From assembly GCA_947451875.1 (NCBI GenBank), contig CANGBE010000034.1, positions 1 through 10,400 on the forward strand: a DNA stretch of 10,400 nucleotides, in the 5' to 3' direction. Below, one piece after another: positions 6,209 through 10,400 of the stretch. The notes beneath the pieces are model-generated. The model ran no database searches. It saw only the letters and a program-made list of their open reading frames with translations, and had not been told where the DNA came from. How positions within the stretch are numbered: the stretch's first letter is position 1; every line of letters begins with the position of its first letter. Made by a program: the position numbers and the translations under genes. The DNA is from Sphingomonadaceae bacterium (GTDB lineage Bacteria; Pseudomonadota; Alphaproteobacteria; Sphingomonadales; Sphingomonadaceae).

Positions 6209-6793
6209 ATGGATGAAGGGGCGGAAACGTCAGGGCTAAAGGCACGCGATGCCCGCCAAGTGAAAAGCGATGGCGCGCTGCGCGCCGCTATGCTGGCGCT
6301 GATTACCGGCCAATCCTACGAAAAGATCACCGTGCGCGATATCGTGGCCGAGGCCGGGATCGGTTATGCCACCTTCTTCCGGCATTATCCTTCAAAGGAC
6401 GCTCTGCTCGATGCTGTGGCGGGTGAGGAAATTGTCGCTTTGCTGCAGATGACCGCACCTTTTCTCAAACCCGAAGACACATTGACCAGCTGTATTGCGC
6501 TCACCGAATATGTTGCTTCGCGCCGCGAGGTGTGGACGGCCCTGCTTACCGGCGGTGCTTCTGGTCACCTGCGCGAGCAATTCACCCGGCTGGCTGACGG
6601 GACATCGCACACTGATGGTCTAAGCAGCACATGGCTGCCGCATGATCTTGGCCTGATTTTCGGGGTTTCCGCCACAGTGGAAATCCTTGCCTGGTGGCTC
6701 AGGCAGAGGCCAGACTATCCGGCATCAAAGGTTGCGGAACTTCTGGACCGGCTTGTAGTTAGCCCAACTGTTGGCGCGGCAAATCGCGAATAG
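6209..6793 (+). CDS. TetR-family transcriptional regulator
   Basis: This 194-residue protein has the normal TetR length. The N-terminal three-helix DNA-binding domain is recognisable (about 20-67), with the helix-turn-helix ITVRDIVAEAGIGYATFFRHYPSKDALLDAV around 40-70; the recognition helix is IGYATFFRHY. The remaining region is helical and variable, as expected for ligand binding and dimerisation, and the ligand is unknown. The start at 6209 is supported by AAGGGG at 6195-6200. The gene is divergent from the M20 peptidase/FAD oxidoreductase operon, and a 19-base palindrome lies just upstream, so control of itself and possibly that operon is the simplest reading. The guanylyltransferase gene begins 38 bases downstream on the same strand with no evident terminator between, so read-through is possible. 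Confidence 0.9.
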   Translation: MDEGAETSGLKARDARQVKSDGALRAAMLALITGQSYEKITVRDIVAEAGIGYATFFRHYPSKDALLDAVAGEEIVALLQMTAPFLKPEDTLTSCIALTEYVASRREVWTALLTGGASGHLREQFTRLADGTSHTDGLSSTWLPHDLGLIFGVSATVEILAWWLRQRPDYPASKVAELLDRLVVSPTVGAANRE

Positions 6794-6831
6794 TTGCGCT
6801 AACTTAATACTTGAACGATAGGCGAGAGGTT

Positions 6832-7863
6832 ATGAGCAATATCACTCCCGTCATCCTTTGCGGCGGCAGCGGCACGCGCCTGTGGCCGCGCAGCCGTGCC
6901 TCGAAACCCAAGCCGTTCCTGCCGCTAGTGGGCGACACCACGCTGTTCGAAGCGACCGCCGCGCGTTGCAGCGACCCTGCCACTTTCGCCGCCCCGCTGG
7001 TGGTAACCGGCACCCAGCACCTCGCCCATGTCGAAGCGCAGCTTCCGGGCGCGCAGGTGATCGTCGAGCCGAGCGCCCGCAACACCGCCGCCGCTATTGC
7101 GCTCGCTGCCTTGCAGCTTGATCCGCAAGACATCATGCTGGTTTGCCCGAGCGACCACCACATCGCCGATGGAGAAGCATTCACCCGCGCTGCCCAAGCT
7201 GCAGCTAAACTGGCGGCTGACGATTGGCTGGTATCCTTCGGCATCGAGGCGACTGCGCCCGAGACCGGCTTTGGCTATCTCCACCGCGGCGAAGCTATCG
7301 CGGCAAGTGGCGGCTACAAGGTCGCGCGCTTTGTCGAAAAGCCCTATCTTGCCCGCGCCGAGCAGTTCCTCGCTTCGGGCGAATATGCCTGGAACGGCGG
7401 CATCTTTGCCTTCCGCGCCGGAGCCTTCCTTGCCGAACTCGAAAGCCATCGCCCAGCCATCGCCGCAGCCGCCCGTAAAGCTGTGGCGGAAGGTCATGCC
7501 GATGGCGCGCGCTTCCATCCGGGGGCAGAGGCCTTTGCCGCAATCCAGAGCGAGAGCGTCGACTATGCGGTGATGGAAAACACCGCCCGCGCCGCAATGG
7601 TTCCGGCGGACATGGGCTGGTCGGACATCGGCAACTGGCAGGCGCTGCGCGATGCGCGCGCCGTTGATGCAGACGGCAATACCGTCGTTGGCAACGCCGA
7701 ACTAGTGGGTTGCCGCAATGTGCTGGTCGAAAGCGACGGCCCGCGCGTATCGGTGATCGGGCTGGAAAACGTCATCGTCGTGGTCGATGGCGATGAAATT
7801 CTGGTCACCACTGACGCCGGAACCCAGCTAGTCGGCAAGCTATCAGGCGCTGTAAACCAGTGA
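6832..7863 (+). CDS. manC: Mannose-1-phosphate guanylyltransferase
   Basis: This protein makes GDP-mannose from GTP and mannose-1-phosphate in the cytoplasm, supplying glycan synthesis (exopolysaccharide, LPS or glycolipids). Counting from the ATG at 6832 it has 343 residues, with the signature CGGSGTRLWPRS (10-21) and Lys27 (SKPKPF), followed by EPSARNTAAAIA, the CPSDHHI strand, GFGYLHRG, FVEKP, WNGGIFAF, SVDYAVME and MGWSDIGNW, all diagnostic for the type II mannose-1-phosphate guanylyltransferase family. The C-terminal cupin isomerase domain of fused AlgA/ManC enzymes (about 480 residues) is absent; the isomerase is instead a separate gene overlapping by 4 bases. The ATG is preferred over a TTG 21 bases upstream because the homologous region begins right after it and GAGAGG lies just before it. 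Confidence 0.93.
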   Translation: MSNITPVILCGGSGTRLWPRSRASKPKPFLPLVGDTTLFEATAARCSDPATFAAPLVVTGTQHLAHVEAQLPGAQVIVEPSARNTAAAIALAALQLDPQDIMLVCPSDHHIADGEAFTRAAQAAAKLAADDWLVSFGIEATAPETGFGYLHRGEAIAASGGYKVARFVEKPYLARAEQFLASGEYAWNGGIFAFRAGAFLAELESHRPAIAAAARKAVAEGHADGARFHPGAEAFAAIQSESVDYAVMENTARAAMVPADMGWSDIGNWQALRDARAVDADGNTVVGNAELVGCRNVLVESDGPRVSVIGLENVIVVVDGDEILVTTDAGTQLVGKLSGAVNQ

Positions 7864-8648
7864 GCGCAGTGCTGCCCACCCGCAGCGTTGCCAAGCCCTG
7901 GGGCCAGGACATCCTGCCCGCGCCTTTCATTGCCCCACCGGGCGAGCGCATCGGCGAAGTTTGGTTTGAACCACCTGTCGCCCTGCCACAGCTGCTGGTC
8001 AAATACATCTTCACCAGCGAGGCGCTGTCGGTCCAGGTCCATCCCTCTGACGCGCAGCTTCCGGGCCACGGTAAGGAGGAGTGCTGGCTGGTGATTGATG
8101 CCGAGCCGGGGGCCATGCTGGGAATCGGCTTTCGCGAGGCGATCGGTGAAGAGGGCATGCGCAAGGCCGCGCTGGATGGCTCGATCGAGAATCTGCTTGA
8201 ATGGTATCCGGTAAAGGCCGGAGATTTCTTCTATATCCCGGCGAATACCGTCCACGCCATCGGCGCTGGTGTCAGCCTGATTGAGGTGCAGCAGACCAGC
8301 GAAGTCACCTATCGCCTTTACGACTATGGCCGCCCGCGCGAGCTGCACCTGGATGAGGGACTGGCCGTCGCCAAGGGCGCTCCGCATCCTGCGAAGTGCC
8401 GCACCCATCTGCCGGCCGAAGGTGAGACTGTGCTGGTCGATGGCCCGCTGTTCCGGCTGGACCGGCTGGATGCGGCTCCGAGTGCGAGTGTGTTGGCCCG
8501 ATATGACGAAGCTCCACTGCTCGTCATCCCCCGCACAGGCGAGGCCCGCGTTCAGGGCGAGCTAGTCAAACCCGGCGAATGTGCCTTGGTGCCCGCCTTG
8601 GCCGATCTGCACTTCGATGGCGAAGTTCTGATTGCTCAGCCGGCTTAA
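7860..8648 (+). CDS. manA: Class I mannose-6-phosphate isomerase
   Basis: This protein interconverts fructose-6-phosphate and mannose-6-phosphate with a bound zinc ion. Its 262 residues show the class I metal-ligand motifs: QVH (59-61, in SVQVHPSD), Glu74 (GKEECWLV) and His132 (PANTVHAIG), plus the substrate-side segment EVQQTSEVTYRLYDYGR (142-158). It is shorter than the Bacillus (about 315) and E. coli (about 390) forms, consistent with the compact type lacking the helical insert. The start is a GTG that overlaps the stop of the guanylyltransferase gene (GTGA), so the two are translationally coupled. Together they perform the first and last steps from fructose-6-phosphate to GDP-mannose; the phosphomannomutase must be encoded elsewhere. 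The TAA stop interlocks with the P450 stop from the opposite strand. Confidence 0.92.
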   Translation: MSAVLPTRSVAKPWGQDILPAPFIAPPGERIGEVWFEPPVALPQLLVKYIFTSEALSVQVHPSDAQLPGHGKEECWLVIDAEPGAMLGIGFREAIGEEGMRKAALDGSIENLLEWYPVKAGDFFYIPANTVHAIGAGVSLIEVQQTSEVTYRLYDYGRPRELHLDEGLAVAKGAPHPAKCRTHLPAEGETVLVDGPLFRLDRLDAAPSASVLARYDEAPLLVIPRTGEARVQGELVKPGECALVPALADLHFDGEVLIAQPA

Positions 8649-9979
8649 TCCAACAACACCCGCAGCGCCGATGGCCCGCGCTGCTCCAGTCCGCCGGTGA
8701 TAAACGGCGCGGGATAGTCCGGATCGAGCCGCAGATTGGGGAAAGCATCCATCAGCCCGCCGATCCCGGCAATCATCTCCTGATGCGCAACATTGAGGCC
8801 CAGACAGCGATGCTGGCCGATGCCAAAGCCAAGGTGGTTCACCACCGGGCGGCGATAGTCATACCGCTCGGGGTGGTCCCAGCGCGAAGGATCGCGGTTG
8901 GCGGCGTTGAGCCACAGCTCGATCACCGCACCTTTCGGCATCGCCACTCCGGCCAGTTCGGTATCGTGCATGACCTCGCGGCAGAACAGGCCCGAATTCG
9001 AACACCAGCGCGCCGACTCCTCAATCGCCAGCGGCAGCAGCGAGCGGTCTGCGCAGACCTCGGCATATTGCTTGGGGTCAGACAGCAGGCCGAGCAGGGC
9101 AATGCCCATCTGCCGCCATGTCGTGCCGCCGCCGGCGATCATGATCAGGCGGGCGTTGAGCATCACCTCGCGGTCGGTCAGCTGGCGCACCGGCTCGCCC
9201 GGGAGCGCCAGTTCCGAGGCCATCAGACGCGAGATCACATCGTCAGCCGGTTCAGCCCGGCGCGCTTCGATAAGGGCGAACAGGATCGCTTCAACCTGCT
9301 GAGCCGCAGCGCGCTGTTCCTCAGGCGGGACGCGCCCCACCCCGCCGCTCTTCATCCAAGCCAGACGGAATTCGAGCGCGGCATCGCCCGAAAGTCCGAT
9401 GGCTGTGGTGATGGTGTGCACCGGGAGCCGCGCACAGTAATCAAGGTTCAGATCGGCCGTCTTGCGCTGCTTCAGCCCAGCGACCAGTCGCTCGACCGCG
9501 TCATCGATCCAACCATGCCGCCACCAGACCTCGGCATTATGCTTGAGGAAGATCGGCTGCAGCGCGCGGCGATAGGCGCGGTGTTCCGGCCCGTCCATTT
9601 CGAGCACGCCCATCGATTTTTCCTCGGACGGGCTGGGATGGTGGACAATCCGCGAAGAAAAACGTTTCGAATCGCGCAGCACTTCCTCGCAGGAATCGAA
9701 CGACAGCGCACAGAACCGCGGTTTACCAATAGCCAGCTTGTGCCGCTCATGCACCGGCAGGTTCAGCAGAGAACGGAGCGATCCGGCGTGGACCGGAGCC
9801 TGTGCCCTGAGCCGCGCGATGGCATCGGTCTGATCCTCAGCGACATAGTTGCCCATCGCCTCGGCCTCGCGGCGGATGTCGTAGAGCTCTTCGTAAAGCG
9901 GATCGTCCGCCAGCAGCAGGTCGCTCAATGTCTCAATCCAGTCTTTCAATTTCGCGTGTTGTTGCGGTCGAATAGTCAA
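8645..9979 (-). CDS. Cytochrome P450
   Basis: This is a soluble bacterial P450 of 444 residues from a TTG start. The haem signature FGIGQHRCLG (385-394, thiolate Cys392) is perfect. The K-helix ExxR (E321-R324, in IEESARW), the PERY segment (370-373) and the C-helix HR (133-134, GPEHRAYRR) are present. The I-helix reads AGGGTT (282-287): the acidic residue of the usual (A/G)Gx(D/E)T motif is Gly285, which is unusual for a monooxygenase. No membrane anchor is seen, so a separate ferredoxin and reductase would be needed; none is in the window. The TTG at 9979 overlaps the thiolase stop (TTGA) and has AGGA four bases upstream. Longer versions starting inside the thiolase lack support. Coupling to a thiolase-like gene suggests hydroxylation in breakdown of a hydrophobic molecule. 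The CYP family is not assigned. Confidence 0.93.
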   Translation of the reverse strand: MTIRPQQHAKLKDWIETLSDLLLADDPLYEELYDIRREAEAMGNYVAEDQTDAIARLRAQAPVHAGSLRSLLNLPVHERHKLAIGKPRFCALSFDSCEEVLRDSKRFSSRIVHHPSPSEEKSMGVLEMDGPEHRAYRRALQPIFLKHNAEVWWRHGWIDDAVERLVAGLKQRKTADLNLDYCARLPVHTITTAIGLSGDAALEFRLAWMKSGGVGRVPPEEQRAAAQQVEAILFALIEARRAEPADDVISRLMASELALPGEPVRQLTDREVMLNARLIMIAGGGTTWRQMGIALLGLLSDPKQYAEVCADRSLLPLAIEESARWCSNSGLFCREVMHDTELAGVAMPKGAVIELWLNAANRDPSRWDHPERYDYRRPVVNHLGFGIGQHRCLGLNVAHQEMIAGIGGLMDAFPNLRLDPDYPAPFITGGLEQRGPSALRVLLD

Positions 9980-10400
9980 TCGGTCCTGAGCAGCAGCGCC
10001 CCATAGCCATAGCCACCGTTGCACACCGCGCTGACCTTCGCGTCTTTAACCTGCCGCCCGCCACCCCGGCCCCACAGCTGGACGCAGGCCTCATAAGTAT
10101 GGCCGAAGCCGTGGAACCGCCCGCCCGAAAGCTGGCCGCCACCGGTGTTGATCGGCAGTTCGCCATCCAGCGCGATGCGCGTTCCGCCGTCCATGAAATG
10201 CCCCGCCTCGCCTTTGCCGAACAGTTGCAGTGCTTCTCCCCAAAGCCAGGTGTGAATCGAAAAGCCGTCATAGATCTGCGCGCAGCTGACATCCTTGGGC
10301 TTCAGATCGGTGCGCTGCCACAGCATCTCGCCGGCTTTATCCGCGGGTAGCGAGGTGAAATCGCCGGTGAAGATCCCCTGCCCCAGCCCGCCGAGCGCCA
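9976..10400 (-). CDS. SCP-x/lipid-transfer-type thiolase-like protein, N-terminus cut by window edge
   Basis: The C-terminal 140 residues are visible; the frame is open to the window edge, so the start lies outside. The segment shows the thiolase C-terminal half: YDGFSIHTWLWGEALQLFGKGEAGHFMDGG, then LPINTGGGQLSG and GRFHGFGHTYEACVQLWG, and a final Cys-containing loop VCNGGYGYGALLL. In ordinary thiolases the second segment carries a GHP motif; here it reads GGRFHGFGH, as in the SCP-x/lipid-transfer (Ltp-like) branch, some members of which act as retro-aldolases in steroid side-chain removal rather than as thiolases. Such proteins often pair with a DUF35 OB-fold protein, which would be sought just beyond the right edge. 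Its stop overlaps the P450 start, so the two share a transcript. Branch assignment is good; reaction and substrate are inference. Confidence 0.85.
   Translation of the reverse strand, partial: ALGGLGQGIFTGDFTSLPADKAGEMLWQRTDLKPKDVSCAQIYDGFSIHTWLWGEALQLFGKGEAGHFMDGGTRIALDGELPINTGGGQLSGGRFHGFGHTYEACVQLWGRGGGRQVKDAKVSAVCNGGYGYGALLLRTD
9984..9988 (-). promoter_or_regulatory. Ribosome binding site that decides the P450 TTG start
   Basis: On the minus strand CAGGA (9988-9984) lies four bases before TTG (9979-9977). The TTG shares TGA with the stop codon of the thiolase gene. No ATG or GTG in the P450 frame between the thiolase stop and the conserved region has a comparable site. Confidence 0.6.

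Noticed and set aside
6770..6803. Imperfect inverted repeat (GTTGGCGCGGCAA / TTGCGCTAAC) at the end of the TetR gene, considered as a terminator
   Set aside because: The stem needs a bulge and a mismatch, has a loop of about 11 bases, lies partly in coding sequence and has no following T-run.
6811..6834. TTG at 6811 as start of the guanylyltransferase
   Set aside because: The extra seven residues are not family-like, and the ATG at 6832 has a purine-rich site directly upstream with the conserved N-terminus starting at once.
8579..10006. 475-codon open frame on the plus strand antisense to the P450
   Set aside because: The opposite strand encodes an unmistakable P450 with all core motifs. 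The antisense frame is a by-product of GC-rich codon use, shows no recognisable domain and runs across manA and thiolase boundaries.
9980..10024. Longer P450 N-terminus running 15 codons into the thiolase gene
   Set aside because: The added residues lie wholly within the thiolase coding end, and the TTG at 9979 has a well-placed AGGA.
1..10400. Mobile elements, CRISPR, tRNA/rRNA or defence genes
   Set aside because: No transposase, integrase, terminal repeats, regular spacer arrays or structured RNA were seen; genes are contiguous and compositionally uniform by eye.

Overview
The window looks like ordinary, densely coding chromosome from a high-GC alphaproteobacterium, most likely a sphingomonad (Novosphingobium or Erythrobacteraceae type). 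This is an inference from GC-rich coding, the gene families present, and the unfused GDP-mannose gene pair; there is no rRNA, tRNA or ribosomal protein gene to settle it. No mobile element, CRISPR array or RNA gene was seen. Eleven protein genes cover almost everything, with overlaps of 4 bases at four junctions and only two intergenic gaps over 100 bases.

Left region (1-3040). A phosphotransferase-fold gene (minus strand, cut by the window edge), an IclR-family regulator (minus) and a short-chain dehydrogenase (plus) form a small catabolic-looking unit. A similar 14-base imperfect palindrome of the form TTCGC-W-AT...GAA lies just upstream of each of the three genes. Two copies sit on or just downstream of plausible promoters. 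I read this as a local IclR regulon with autoregulation. mobA (molybdopterin guanylyltransferase) follows the dehydrogenase by 19 bases and may share its transcript.

Middle region (3037-6793). An exported M20 zinc peptidase and a PYROXD2/phytoene-desaturase-like FAD oxidoreductase form a two-gene minus-strand operon (7-base gap). A TetR-family regulator is divergent from them; a 19-base near-perfect palindrome lies in front of it and is the best candidate operator.

Right region (6832-10400). Mannose-1-phosphate guanylyltransferase and a class I mannose-6-phosphate isomerase overlap by GTGA and supply two of the three steps from fructose-6-phosphate to GDP-mannose; the phosphomannomutase is not in the window. 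Converging on them is a minus-strand thiolase-like gene (cut by the right edge) followed by a cytochrome P450 starting at a TTG inside the thiolase stop. The P450 lacks the usual I-helix acidic residue. A P450 plus SCP-x-like thiolase suggests oxidation and side-chain shortening of a hydrophobic substrate such as a steroid or terpenoid, but the substrate cannot be read from sequence.

I see no clear sign of a wholly new system. The most testable novelties are the three-site IclR operator set, the TetR palindrome and the atypical P450/thiolase pair.
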